Source: Excoecaria cochinchinensis (Eukaryota; Streptophyta; Magnoliopsida; Malpighiales; Euphorbiaceae). Taken from it: DNA of 64,000 nucleotides. Both the position numbers and the translations under genes were made by a program. Positions 1 to 11,065 of the stretch are shown here, piece by piece. Under the pieces are notes generated by a model. The model had not been told where the DNA came from. It saw only the letters and a list, made by a program, of their open reading frames with translations, and ran no database searches. The stretch covers positions 12,886,501-12,950,500 of the forward strand of contig CANTUQ010000043.1 in NCBI GenBank assembly GCA_947683425.1. The letters are read 5' to 3'. Each line of letters starts with the position of its first letter. The first letter of the stretch is position 1.

Positions 1-721
1 AAATGGTATATCAAATGATGACCCGACTGGTCGAGTTAGACCCGTTGGCAGGGATCATGCTTGGGTAGCCCTAAAATATCATTACCTTCGACATGAACCC
101 ATGTAATGGACATAGATACTTCCACTAGGGGGCATGTGCCATAATACGTTGCTTGTGAAGTGGGTTTTGTGTATTGGATAAATCCAAATAAATTTAGATG
201 TTTGCTCCTTAAAGGTTCTCATACCCTGAGAGGCGTGCTTCGGTTTATTCGGATTGTTTAAATACATGATAGCGAAAATTCATTTGCATGCGCTTTTAGT
301 TATGAGAGTTCGTGCTTCGCGGCACGTTTTACGCACCCATTGGGTTCCCCGTTAACCCATGGGTTAAGCCTACCTAGGAAAGAGCCCGCACAACCTCCTG
401 TGTGATAGAAATATGGTTAGGAGGAATTTTTTCTTGTATGTGTATGTGGTTGTGCATTTTTTTTATGAGCAATAATAGTAAATAAAACACATGCATCACG
501 TCTCATGTATAGTTCTTTCTATACAATAATAAAACCTGTGCACTTTGTATATAAAATTGCTTGTATCATAATTTGTGAACATGAACATAACATTTATATT
601 GCATGTATATAGCAGTGCTTGTCGTAACGCATACATACTGACATTATGACATCCATAACGTCCATCGTGCACCATAGTCAGTATATACGGTACGTATCGA
701 CATGCATCATAGCACACATGG

Positions 722-801
722 GCATACTACCACTTAAAAAAATAAAATAAACTAAAATAAAATGAATAATAAAATAAAATGAGATAAAATAAAATAAAAT
801 T
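722..801. repeat. (AAAAT)n-like microsatellite
   Basis: Imperfect runs of AAAAT/TAAAA with occasional G or C. Low complexity; the frames crossing it are meaningless. Confidence 0.85.
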
Positions 802-1119
802 AGAATAATAGTACATTCACCATGTGTCATAGCATGTACATATCCGTATGCTCACATTACACATGTACATAAATATTGTGCGCTGGAACATACATATACT
901 GTTGCATGTCATAGTGTGCGCACATTGGCATACTTCATTAGATTAGACATTATACACATCATGACCCTTTGCATCTCTCATATTGTGTGCCATATCATGA
1001 AAATGCATTATCATGCATGCGTTATGCCATGCACATATGAATCCTACATCATGCATGTCAGTCGTTATATATATACCGTGCCACGTTTTGTGTGCGCATA
1101 CCATGTAAATACACGTACC

Positions 1120-1690
1120 TTGTAGGTGCCACTCATTTCTTGCGACCACTTTCATCCCATGTCTTGTATCGCACACCATAGTAGCTCACTGTACACAATC
1201 ATTCTTATGCTGTGTCCCATCTCATGTGCATTATTTATATATATTTTGCACTTCTATATATGTGAGTTTTGCCACTCCTCGCAACTCATTGGCGCACATT
1301 TTCGTGCCAGATCATCTTCACCCTACATCACATCTTCATCTTACATACATATCTCTATCATGTCTAAATCACACCATATGCACATACACCCTGTATTATG
1401 AACATTCATTCTCATGTTGTATCATATCTTGCACTTATACCTTCATTGTATACTGCTTACATGTACACTTCAAATTTATGTATGCACGTTATTTATCATG
1501 CAGTGTTTACACACTCATATTTGTTCGCAGGTGTTTTACGCACACACATCTTTACACATATTTCATGTACGCATTTTTATACAAAATGTTTTACACATGT
1601 TTCGCACATACAGTTCCTTACACGCATTGCTAATATACATGACCTATGGCATATGCCATTCCATATACATGATTTTTAATGCATAGTTTG
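1120..1690. repeat. Degenerate short-period repeat rich in CACAT/TGCAT
   Basis: The stretch keeps returning to variants of CATTT-x-CACAT and TTTTACACAT at roughly 20-30 base spacing, with no exact copies. It produces several overlapping open frames of 90-135 codons that are rich in His, Tyr, Ser and Cys and match no family I recognise. I read these as by-products of the repeat. A similar stretch recurs at 3340-3990. Confidence 0.5.
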
Positions 1691-2365
1691 TGCATATTTT
1701 ATAAAAAAAAGAGAAGAAAAAAAAATTTCTCTATTTGCTTAAACGATTTTTGTGTATATACGTTTTGATAAAGTCAAAATTTTTTGTGTTAAGCCATACC
1801 CTAAAACGCTAGCATGTTTGTACCCTATTGAGGTCCTATGATTCAAGGTTTGACTCTACCTAATTAGTTCTCAACTATGAATGGATTTGATCTTAACTCT
1901 AGAAATCTGAGTTTCATTCCACTTTGAATTAAGTAAGGGGTATATATGTTTGGTCTTTAAGATCTAGATCACATGAAGATATTTGACCATACCATGTCAT
2001 TTTTAAATTTAGAGCACTTTTGACCCGTTTTGAAAACAAACTGAAAAAGCTAGTCGCAATTAGGGGATTGGATGAAAACTCACTAAGAGCACTAGAACCT
2101 TTCCGATTACCCATTAAAGCGACCCCTGGATAAGGCTAAATCTAGAAAATAATTTAGGCACCATTTCTTTTTATAGCTCTCTAAATGACCATTTCCCACC
2201 CTCGTTTTACAATCACTTGCTAGCCCGTTGACCCTTTATTTTGGTATGCTAAATGCGTACCAATTTTATTGTTACACACATTAAAACTACCCTTCGTCTA
2301 AAATAATTTTGGCTTCCCCTTAGAAGAATGGCTGCTCTAGTAAGGATGGATGTACATTATGACAT

Positions 2366-2560
2366 TTTTTGGGGTTACCAAAAATTGCCCCGGTGAAAGT
2401 GGGTTTACACTTCGAGGAGAGAATCTCGACCATTGATAATTTTTGGGTTACCAGAAATCACCCTGATAAGGATGGGTTTACCCCTTGAGAAAAAAATTTT
2501 TAATCATCGACAATTTTTAGGCTACACTTCGGGAAAGGGGTTTAAATCACCAATAAACTT
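2366..2560 (+). repeat. About 75-bp repeat, 2.5 copies
   Basis: Three successive blocks start with a T-run plus GGGTTACC or GGCTACAC (near 2366, 2441 and 2512) and pass through GGTTTAC, a CTTCGAGGAGA or CTTGAGAAAA segment, and a CATTGATA/CATCGACA end. The third copy is partial. It lies inside the non-coding part of the Tat-like element. Confidence 0.6.
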
Positions 2561-2585
2561 TTTGTGCAATTAGAGACGTAAACTT

Positions 2586-2757
2586 GTAAAGAAAAAAAGA
2601 AAGGAGAAAAGAAGAAAAAATGAAAAAAAAAAGAAAAGAAAAGAAGAAGAAAAAATGAATGAAATGAAAAAGAAAAGAAAAGAAAAGAAGAAAATAAATA
2701 AAGAAAAAAAAGAAAAAAGAAAAGAAAAAAATGAAGAAAGAAAGAAAAAAGTAGAGC
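2586..2757 (+). repeat. Purine-only (GAAAA)n tract
   Basis: About 170 bases almost entirely of A and G, as runs of AAAGAAAAG/AAGAAG broken only by single T bases. A long homopurine tract inside the element's non-coding 3' half. Confidence 0.85.
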
Positions 2758-3339
2758 TTAGAATGGTCCTTCCATCAATCGAGTAAATAGCGCGGTCATT
2801 CTTCTCTAGCGACCTGACCCTCCTTTGATAGCCATTTACCTAAGCCTAACGTTACAACCAAAGTAAGGCCTATTGATTCTAGGTTCGGTCTTATCTAATT
2901 AGCGGAGATGACCTTCTAATAAGGTTTGGTACATAGGAAGAGGCATATGGTGTTTCTTGAGCTTCAAGCGGGAAGTCATGAGTGCATTGATGCATTCGAG
3001 TTGAATCTCATCCCCAACATTACATCTAGAATTTGCTTTTGAAAAATGAAAAATTCTATTTTGACCTTTTACACATACACACAGAGATCGCATGGTATGC
3101 CTTATATTTACATGTTGGTTTAGTAAACCTTGATATCTACATATTTATCTTCTTGCATTTCATTTGGAATGACTCCCGAATTCTTTTGCTGAGATTGGAT
3201 CAGTTGAGAATGTGGTTCATTTAGTGTGCTCAAAGGCAGATATAAATTCGAGTTTGAGGTACCTGATAGGTTGCACTCATTCCACAATCTTGGGGCATTT
3301 CTTATCACTACTCATGAAAGTGATTCTTTGCATATACTC

Positions 3340-3990
3340 CCGATAATATTCTTTGTACATATGCTTTTTGCAAATGTTTTTACACATAACTATAGCAAAC
3401 ATTCTCATAAAATGTTTTACACTTATGATTCTTGGTGCATGTCTTCTAGCATAAGAGCTTTAGCGAATATATTTCATAGGTGCTTTTGAAGCATATGGCT
3501 CTTTATGGGCATATCCTTTGCATGCATCTCACATTTACCTTTTTTGCATGCATGCATATACACATATGATTTTTTCTACACATAGTTATCTGTGCACACA
3601 TCGCACACACCCAATTTTTTTACATAGCCTTTATGTATATGACGACATCCACCTATCTTTGCATATGATTCTTTACATCCATGCCGATGAACGACTCTTT
3701 ACCTTTGTCACATGCACGATCATTTGCATGCATAGTCATTTGCACATATTTTGCATACAAAATCCCATTGTATATATTTCTCATGCTTGAACCTTTGCAT
3801 GTTTTTTTTTTGTTCATGATCATTTGCAAACATTTTAGAATAATAATACTTAGCACATGTTCCATAATCTTTCACATGGGTACAAGCCATTGACATATAT
3901 GTCATATGCATAAGCGTTTCAGGATCGTAGTCCTTTGCATGTTATTTCATAAATGCCTAGCCTTTCACTATGCATTCCATGCATACATGG
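3340..3990. repeat. Degenerate repeat rich in TTTGCAT/CACATA, second block
   Basis: Variants of CATTTGCA, TTTGCATGCA and GCACATA recur every 20-30 bases, as in the block at 1120-1690. The short frames here (60-90 codons) are repeat by-products. Confidence 0.5.
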
Positions 3991-4049
3991 TGTTTGACAC
4001 TAATTAGATAATGTAAATCAGTTTCACGTCGACAAGTTGACGTTTATCT

Positions 4050-5012
4050 AAGTCCTCTGAGGGGGCAAAAATCTCAACGTCCTCTAAGGAGGCCAAACCT
4101 CTAAGTCCGCTGAGGAGGCCAAACCTCTAAGTCCTCTGAGGAGGCAACCTCTAAGCCCTCTGAGGAGGCAAAACCTGTAAGCCCTCTGAGGAGGCCAAAC
4201 CTCCAAGCCCTCTGAGGAGGCAACCTCTAAGCCCTCTGAGGAGGCAAAACCTGTAAGCACTCCGAGGAGGCCAAACCTGTAAGCCCTCTGAGGAGGCCAA
4301 CCTTTAAGCCCTATGAGGAGGCAAAACCTGTAAGCCCTCTGAGGAGGCAAACCTTTAAGCCCTCTGAGGAGGCAAAAATCTCTCTAAGTCCTCTGAGGTG
4401 GCAAAAATCTCAAAGTCCTCTGAGGAGGAAAAATCTCTAAGTCCTCTGAGGAGGCAAGATCTCAAAGTCCTCTGAGGAGACAACATCTCTAAGTCTTCTG
4501 AGGAGGCAAGATCTCAAAAAAAGTCCTCTGAGGAGGCAAAATCCTAAAGTCCTCTGAGGAGGCAAAATCTCAAAGTCCTCTGAGGAGGCAAAACCTCAAA
4601 GTCCTCTGAGGAGGCAAAAGCCCCAAAGTCCTCTGAGGAGGCAAAACCTCAAAGTCCTCTGAGGAGGCAAAATCTCAAAGTCCTCTAAGGAGGCAAAATC
4701 TCTAAGTCCTCTGAGGAGGCAAGATCTCAAAGTCCTCTGAGGAGGCAACATCTCTAAGTCCTCTGAGGAGGCAAGATCTCAAAAAAGTCCTCTGAGGAGG
4801 CAAAATCCTAAAGTCCTCTGAGGAGGCAAAATCTCAAAGTCTTATGAGGAGGCAAAATCTTAATCTGAGGAGACAAATGTTAAAGTCTTCTGAGGAGGCA
4901 AAACCTCAAAGTTCTCTGAGGAGGCAAAACCTCAAACTCCTCCGAGGAGGCAAAATCTCACCGTCCTCTGAGGAGGCCAATTCCCCAAGTTCTCTGAGGA
5001 GACAAATCTCAC
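4050..5012 (+). repeat. 24-25 bp minisatellite, core TCCTCTGAGGAGGC, about 38 copies
   Basis: A near-continuous tandem array whose unit is AAGTCCTCTGAGGAGGCAAAA with a variable ATCTC/CCTCT linker. The core contains the inverted pair CCTC-T-GAGG, so each unit could fold as a small hairpin. Copies differ by single substitutions, and some linkers are lengthened (for example extra A residues near 4515 and 4772). It lies just ahead of a second minisatellite and the LTR. It is too regular and too short-period to code; frames on either strand only translate the unit. Confidence 0.95.
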
Positions 5013-5014
5013 AC

Positions 5015-5560
5015 ACCTTTGCACTTTGTAAGTCTGGAGCAGACTCGGTGCAGCTCAGGAGAGCAATCCTCACGTTTTGTAAGTCTGGAGCAGACTCGGC
5101 GCATCACTAATCTCGCACTTTGTAAGTCTGGAGCAGACTCGGTGCAGCTCAGGAGAGCAATCCTTGCATTTTGTAAGTCTAGAGCAGACTCGGTGCATCA
5201 CCACCCTCGCACTTTATAAGTTTGGAGCAGACTCGGTGCAGTTCAGAAGAACACCCTGCTCAGAAGAGCAGCTCAGAAGAGCAACCCCGCACTTTGTAAG
5301 CCTCAGCTTGGTGTAGTTTAGAAGAACATGCCGCTTAGAAGAGCAGCTCAGAAGAGCAACCCCGCACTTTGTAAGCCTCGGCTCGGTGTACTTTGGAAGA
5401 ACACCCCGCTCAAAAGAGCAGCTTAGAAGAGCAACCCCGCACTTTCTAAGCCTCGGCTCGGTGCAGTTCAGAAGAACAATCTCGCTCAGAAGTGCAAATC
5501 TCGCATTTCGTAAGTCTGGAGCAGACTCGACGCATCACAGTGAGACCTTTTCCTTGGCAA
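5015..5560 (+). repeat. About 55-60 bp minisatellite, core GCACTTTGTAAGTCTGGAGC
   Basis: Repeated blocks of CGCACTTTGTAAGTCTGGAG followed by CAGACTCGGTGCA and a CTCAGAAGAGCA linker. GTCT-GGAGC-AGAC forms a stem, and GCA/TGC at the unit ends can extend it. The linker is itself duplicated in several units. The array ends about 100 bases before the LTR. Confidence 0.9.
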
Positions 5561-5994
5561 AAAGGTAAGGTCAGGTATCCTCAGGTATGCAATTCTCTAC
5601 CTTTTCTCTAAATTTTGGCTCACCTAGGTGTCTAGGCACTAGCTTCCCCAAAATTGGAGGCAACTGTAAACACCGGGTCCTGAGTCAAGGGTAACATTTA
5701 AAAAAAAATGGTAATTTTGGCTCTCCAGGCTCCTTGATAAATTCCTCCAAGAAAAAATAATATAAAATATGTAGGTAAAATTAAAAATTAGAAATTAGAA
5801 ATTAGGTTAATTTAATTAGATAAATTAAAAATTAAGATTAGGTTAATTTAATTAGGCAAATTGTAAGATAAATTAAAGTTGGAAAAGAAAATAAATCTAT
5901 AGGGGCTAATTAAGTAAAATATAGTTTAGGTAAATTAATTAAATTAAAAAATGGAGGAAATTATTAGAGGAACCAAGTTTACCCTAATATGGGG

Positions 5995-6037
5995 ATATAA
6001 AAAGAATAGGGGTGGGGGGGGGGGGGGGGGGGGGGGG
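5995..6037 (+). promoter_or_regulatory. LTR TATA-like box followed by a G24 homopolymer
   Basis: ATATAAAAA at 5995-6003 sits where a retrotransposon promoter is expected in a U3/R region. Eleven bases later comes an uninterrupted run of 24 G residues (6014-6037). The related solo LTR has TATATAAAAAAG at 20110-20121 without the G-run, so the run is a local expansion. Confidence 0.5.
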
Positions 6038-6518
6038 CGCCTTTCTTGGAAGAAGAACACACAAAGGAAACCAAAGAAAAAAGAAAGAAAAGAGAGAAAG
6101 CAAGCACAGAGAACCCAGAAAATCAGTGAAAAAGCCAAAGAAATAAAGGGAGAAGGAGCCAACGGAAACAGGGACACGAAACGTAGGACACCGAGGAAAG
6201 AAAGAAGAAAAGGGAGAAGAAGGCGGGGGCGCCGCCGGCCAGCCAGGGTGCCGGACCGCCGCACATGCCCCACCTACAGACCGGCGGCACCCGGACGATT
6301 CAGACGACGGCCACCGCTCCCCGCCACTCGCCGGCAGTAAGGAGATCGGCGAGGAAGAACCGCGCGGCTTCTAGCGCATTTTTCGGCGAAATGGCAGCGT
6401 TGTCCGGCGCGTGACCAACGGCGGCAAACTCCCGGTGACCAGATGAAACTGATGGCGGCGACGGCGTCTTCAACGACAGCTTCGGTGATGCTCCGGCGGT
6501 AAATCCTCCTTCCCTCTT

Positions 6519-6557
6519 TATTTTTTTATATTATTATTATTATTATGTTACTTATTT

Positions 6558-6600
<43 letters not shown>

Positions 6601-6624
6601 TGTTTTTAATATTACTATTATTAC

Positions 6625-6674
<50 letters not shown>

Positions 6675-7104
6675 TGTTTGTTTTATTATTATTAATTAAT
6701 ATTAGTGTGTGTTATTGTTATTATGTTTATTTATTTTACTATACTTATTCTTATTATTTGTTTAGTTATTTATTAGTATTATTGTGTATTATTGTTATTA
6801 ATATTATTTAATCTATGTATATTTTGCATTATTTGACATTATCATATTTATTGTTATATTTATTTTGTTTATTTTTATTTGTTGTATCTATTTAATTATT
6901 ATTATTATTATTATTGTGATTGTGTAATTATTATTATTGTTGTTCATGTTATCATTATTATATTGCATTAGTGCTATTATTGTTAATTATTGTCATTAAT
7001 ATTGCTATTTGTTTTATTAATATTATTTATTATTATTATTATTATTATTATCATTATTATTATTTTATTTATTTATTATTATCATTTTATGTTTATTTAT
7101 TTTA

Positions 7105-7135
<31 letters not shown>

Positions 7136-7165
7136 TATTTTAGTATTTATTATTATAGGGGTCAT
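6519..7165 (+). repeat. (TTA)n-rich expansion within the LTR
   Basis: Long perfect and imperfect TTA/ATT trinucleotide runs, purest at about 6567-6675, 7024-7050 and 7109-7135. They yield Ile/Tyr-rich open frames that are not genes. The sister LTR at 19480 has no comparable expansion, which explains part of the length difference (2716 versus 2248 bp). Confidence 0.9.
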
Positions 7166-8380
7166 CGTCGTGGTTATTATTATTACATTCTTGCATGATT
7201 AATTTTTCTTTATTTTTCTCTTGTTTTTATGTGTATGTGTTTAATGTTAGAACTATCACTAATGTTTTTACCATTGCTTTTCTTGTGTCGGAATTTAATT
7301 GTAATTTGCTTCGCGTGAGCGTTCCCGTGACCACGAGGGGGGTCACGTCGTGTAGGAGACCGCGTTGTCTGGTGAAACCTTTCTTATTTCCCTCATTTTT
7401 TTGTCGTGCTTGTTTGCAAATAATTATTTTATTTATGCATGCGTGAGATAAAAAAAATCACAAAAATATTTTTATAATTAAATCGAAAGTTTTACTAATA
7501 AAATTGGGACCAATGTCCCTCGCTTTAGCCAAGGAATGAAAAATGTCACAATAAAACGAAGAGTTAAATTCTCTCCAAAAAATGGGATCACTCATCCCGA
7601 TTTTTAATCCAATGATCAAAACAACTCTTCGAACCCTCTTTAAATAAAAGCGAAGGAACCAATGTTCCTAAACCCTCAAATAAGTGCGAAGGAACCAATG
7701 TTCCTGAAACCGAACGAATGTCCCGATTTGTGTATACTTTCCTTGTGTTTGATCTTATTCGTTTATTTTAAATTTATATTCATGTATTTCCCTTTGAGCC
7801 CTTGTAATCAATTTTGGGGCAACATTATTTAATTTTCCATTTGGGATTGTATTCCGTCCTAATTTACATTTTTTCTTCTTTTATTGGGGTTGTATTCCGC
7901 CCCAATTTTCCTTGTAATTGTGTGCTTGATGTGTTTACCGCTTTCCTTTATTGCTCTATTCATCGCTTTATTTTACCGCTTTCTTTACCGTTTTTATTTA
8001 TTACTTTTGAATGATTGCAATGCGCCTTTTAATTTAAATGCATTAATCGTGTGAGAAGAGAGATAAAATAATTGACCCTAAAGATTCATTTACATAACAT
8101 TAACCAAAAGTATGAATATGAGTGAGGTCCCGAACTCTCTCTGGTTTTGGCCTCATAAGGTTAGAATTCATTTCCCAATATTTTATTGGGTGGCGACTCC
8201 GAGATACCTGCCTTATGATACCCTATAACTCGTAAGTTGATCGCCAACAATGGATTTGGGTAAATTCCTGTCCATTGTGAAGCAACTAACTTTCACGAGT
8301 TTTAATGAACCTCCATCTAGTCTCGGGTCCTAAAAGCGGACTCCCGAGGGCCACCCGGATGTCGAGCGGGGCGCGTCACA

Positions 8381-8845
8381 CTCTAATGCACTGTCAGATT
8401 TAGAGGTCTAGATGGACGCAGTGGAGGATTGGGCCAGTCTAAGCCTATATTAGAAACTATTGATCGACCAGCTACTCTATTTGCTTCAGGTTGGTCCTAT
8501 GTTATGAAGGCTCGAGAGGACCAAGTTGCACCCAAAGTTGTTATGGATACTATTTCTCTCTTTGATTATGATATGCATTCATTGATTGACCTTGGATGGA
8601 CACATTCATATTCTATATTAGGGAATTATTTGATAAAATGATTTCAGTAGACCAGTGAGATTATGATAGACATGTGATCAGTCCCCTAGGTAGTAGCGTG
8701 CTAGTAAATAAAGTGTATAGAAATTGTCCTGTTATGATCCAAGGGAGAGAGTTTACAGCTGACCTAATAGAATTACCTTTTAATGAGTTTGATTTGATTA
8801 TGGGATTTGGCTAGTCAGGTAATTGTTGATTGTAGATCTAATACT
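8381..8845 (+). pseudogene. Module 0 (partial): protease and PR-RT linker remnant
   Basis: Starts in mid-module right after the Tat-like LTR. The frame at 8429-8641 carries IDLGWTHSYS, a mutated form of the Ty3 protease motif seen as IDPGSTHSYL in the minus-strand element. Further on (8700-8815) comes the conserved linker ending IELPFNEFDLI, then VDCRSNT just before the next module begins. The catalytic Asp is kept, but Gly-Ser-Thr has become Gly-Trp-Thr. Stops occur at 8640 and in the linker. The part upstream of this point lies on the far side of the Tat-like insertion. Confidence 0.75.
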
Positions 8846-9917
8846 GTTGTTGACTTTTTCATTCAGGATTTTAAGAGAAGATTTGTTACTAAAATATATA
8901 AAGAATAGAAATGGAAGCAGTTATTAAACCTGAGGCAGTAAAATATGTTTGTTGCAGAGTATGAGAAGGAGTTTAATCGTCTCAGTAAGAATGCTCCTGA
9001 ACCTGTACTCACTATGGCCTTCCGATGTCGTCAGTTTTGAGCATGGCTTGAATGCTTCTATTAAGGAACACCTGGTGGCAATTACTTCCCTACAGTAGGT
9101 GGCATAATATCAGCTTGTTCAGGTATCTATTTAGGTTGAGAAATCTAAAGTGGCAAGAAAGGAGAGAGCCTAGAGAAGGGGCACCTCTAGAGACGGTCCA
9201 TTTGCAGATAAGAGAAGTCGAGATAGTGCACCTACTGCATAGGGATCCACCACTAGAGGGAGGCGTTAGGGCTTCCCGTCAGCAACTATACCTAGTAGGG
9301 GCTTATTAGCAGGCAAAGCTTCTAGTGCACCTAAGTGTCCTCATTGTTCCAAAAATCATTGGGGCACTTATAGGAGAGCTACAAGTGCATGTTTTAGATG
9401 TGGTAGTACTAATCATATGGTAGCTAACTGTCCTATGGGCCAAACTCAAGCACCATAAGCAAGTAGAAGAGCCTCTAATACACTTGAGGGATCTAGAGGT
9501 CAGGGTAGATGTAGTGGAGGATCAGGCCAATCTAGGACAAATCTAGGTACTAAATTAGAAACTATTGATCTACTTTGTTGGCTTCAGCTCGAGCCTATGC
9601 TATGAAGGCTCGAGAGAGGCAAGATGCAACAAAAGTTATTGCGAATACTATTTCTCTCTTTGTTTTTGATATTCTATATTAGGAAATTGTCTGATAAAAT
9701 GATGTCAGTAGTCTAGTTAAATTATGATATACATGTGACTAGTCCTTTAAGTAGTAGTGTGCTAGTAAATAAAGTGTATAGAAACTATCCTGTAAGGATC
9801 CAGGGGAGAGAATTTGCATCTGACCTAATAGAATTACGCTTCAATGAGTTTGATTTGATTCTAGGATTGGGCTAGTTATCTGAACATTAGGTAGTAGTTG
9901 ATTGTAGATCTAAGACT
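8846..9917 (+). pseudogene. Module 1: gag C-terminal half, CCHC knuckle, protease
   Basis: Begins VDFFIQDFKRRF, equivalent to the start of the retrotransposon gag domain in the minus-strand element (WEFFDEEFTKKY), and continues through VAEYEKEFNRLS. The region around 9330-9435 encodes a zinc knuckle of CX2CX4HX4C form (CFRCGSTNHMVANC) preceded by CPHCSKNHWG. Protease remnants follow but are shortened around 9660-9700, and the module ends with the PR linker (IELRFNEFDLI) and VDCRSKT. Several stops and frameshifts are present. Gag and protease would normally form the particle and mature it; this copy is dead. Confidence 0.8.
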
Positions 9918-10490
9918 GTTGTTGACTTTTTTACTCAGAATTTTAAGAGAAGGTTTGTTATTAAAACTTACAAAGAAAGGATGTGGAAGTAGTTCCTAAA
10001 CTCGAGGCATCAAAATATGTTTGTTGTAGAGTATGAGAAGGAGTTTAGCCGTCTCAACATATATGCTCTTGAACCTGTACTCACCGTGGCCTTCTGATGT
10101 CATCAGTTTTGAGGTTGGCCTGAATGATTCTGTCAAGGAATAGCTAGTGGCAGTTATTTCCCTATAGTAGGTGGCTTATTATCAGCTTGTTCAGGCAGCT
10201 ATTCAGGTTGAGAAATCTAATATGGCGAGAAAGCAGATAGCCAGAGAAGAGGTTCCTCCAGTGGCAGTCCATCTGGAGACAAGAAAAGTCGAGATAGTGA
10301 TCCACCATTAGAGGGAGGCATTAGGGCTTCTCGCTAGCAACTACTTTTGGTAGGGGCTCATCAGCAGGCCAAGGTTTTAGTGCACCTAAGTGTCCTTATT
10401 GTTCCAAAAATCATTAGGGCACTTGTAAGAGAGCTATAAGTCCATATTTTAGATGCGATAGTACTGATCATATGGTAGCTAATGGTCCAA
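9918..10490 (+). pseudogene. Module 2, left half: gag and zinc knuckle
   Basis: Starts with the same junction as modules 1 and 3 (GTTGTTGACTTTTT) and follows the same gag segment, FFTQNFKRRF, to a zinc-knuckle remnant at 10388-10486. It is interrupted at 10491 by the inverted SINE cluster. Frameshifts and stops are frequent. Confidence 0.75.
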
Positions 10491-11065
10491 TTTTTTTTTG
10501 GTAACAACCGGTGGCGGCCGACCGAGGGTTATCCCTGGAACATATCCCGTTGGGCATTCCCAGCTCGTCTCACTAGTGCCACCGCGTTGTACTCACGATC
10601 TTTACACTTTCCCTTGTGCATTTTTACCTTTCGTGGGATTCGGACCAAGGACCTAGGAAATAAGTCCTCAATTCATAGAATCCCACTACCATTAGGTCCT
10701 TGGTTTGAATCCCACGAAAGGCAAAAATGCACAAGGGGAAGTGTAAAGATCATGACTGTAAAACGGTGGCTAGTGAGCGATGCGCTAGGAAGGCCTGACG
10801 AGATATGTTCCGGGGATAGCCCTCGGTTGGCCGCCATCGGGTTGTTATAAAAAAGGCGCCTTTTTTGTAACAACCGGTGGCGGCCGACCAAGGGCTATCC
10901 CTGGAACATATCCCGTTGGGCCTTCCCAGCGCGTCTCACTAGTGCCACCGCGTTGTACTCACGATCTTTACACTTCCCCTTGTGCATTTTTTCCTTTCGT
11001 GGGATTCGAACCAAGGACCTAGGGAATAAGTCCTTAATTCATAGAATCCCACTACCATTAGGCTA
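10491..11065. mobile_element. Inverted SINE cluster, locus 1 (three units, - + -)
   Basis: Three copies of one tRNA-derived unit: minus 10491-10696, plus 10697-10857 (lacking its first ~40 bases), minus 10858-11065. The head contains a box-A-like segment (TAGCCTAATGGTAG, seen reversed) and a box-B segment GGTTTGAATCC or GGTTCGAATCC. The tail ends GTTGTTATAAAAAAGGCGCC. The second and third units meet tail to tail at the self-complementary GGCGCC. On the left a run of nine T residues would be the A-tail of the reversed unit. Sequence outside matches module 2 on both sides, so the cluster is an insertion. The open frames here (10482-10850 and 10673-10891) come from the SINE and are not genes. 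Confidence 0.75.

Larger units (their letters stand above)
1..8380 (+). mobile_element. 3' portion of a Tat/Ogre-like Ty3 retrotransposon, 5' part outside window
   Basis: Everything up to 8380 reads as one element end: about 5.7 kb of non-coding, tandem-repeat-rich DNA followed by a 2.7-kb LTR that begins TGTAAACACCGGGTCC and ends GCGCGTCACA. Large non-coding 3' regions with minisatellites next to a long LTR are typical of Tat/Ogre-type elements, and the LTR carries the phrase TGGGTGGCGACTCC seen in that group. The 5 bases before the LTR (GCAAC) do not match those after it (CTCTA), so this is the 3' LTR of a larger element, not a solo LTR. Past 8380 the sequence resumes in the middle of another retrotransposon's gag/protease segment, which is therefore the insertion target. 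No pol frame lies in the visible part. Stretches 1-720, 810-1110, 1700-2360 and 2760-3330 are AT-rich with nothing I can name. The clade call is an inference from LTR style. Confidence 0.6.
5665..8380 (+). mobile_element. 3' LTR of the Tat/Ogre-like element (2716 bp)
   Basis: Starts TGTAAACACCGGGTCC and ends GCGCGTCACA. The same termini, and a matching 3' 350 bp (the GGTCCCGAACTCTCTCTGG and TTTTAATGAACCTCCATC segments), occur in the solo LTR at 19480-21727 and, inverted, at 11497-13934. An AAAATTGGAGGCAAC tract just before it may be the remnant polypurine primer. A TATA-like box lies 330 bp in, followed by a G24 run, a purine-rich then GC-rich leader, and a long TTA-rich expansion. The frames inside (for example 5951-6340 and 6545-7198) are low-complexity by-products. 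Confidence 0.85.

Noticed and set aside
4050..5012. CRISPR-like regular repeat
   Set aside because: The window is plant DNA, units are contiguous at 24-25 bp with only short variable linkers and no unique spacers. It is a minisatellite.
5951..6340. Lys/Arg-rich 129-codon frame as a nuclear protein
   Set aside because: It starts across the G24 run (poly-Gly) and continues through the purine-rich LTR leader; the opposite strand is also open. It is a compositional artefact.
6545..7202. Ile/Tyr/Leu-rich open frames as membrane proteins
   Set aside because: They are translations of TTA/ATT microsatellite with no start context or homology.
8381..8385. CTCTA as target duplication for a solo LTR at 5665
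   Set aside because: The upstream 5 bp are GCAAC, so the partner is not adjacent. CTCTA is probably the duplication of the whole Tat-like element, with its mate outside the window.
10482..10850. 122-codon ORF
   Set aside because: It spans the junction of two inverted SINE units and is not conserved apart from SINE sequence.
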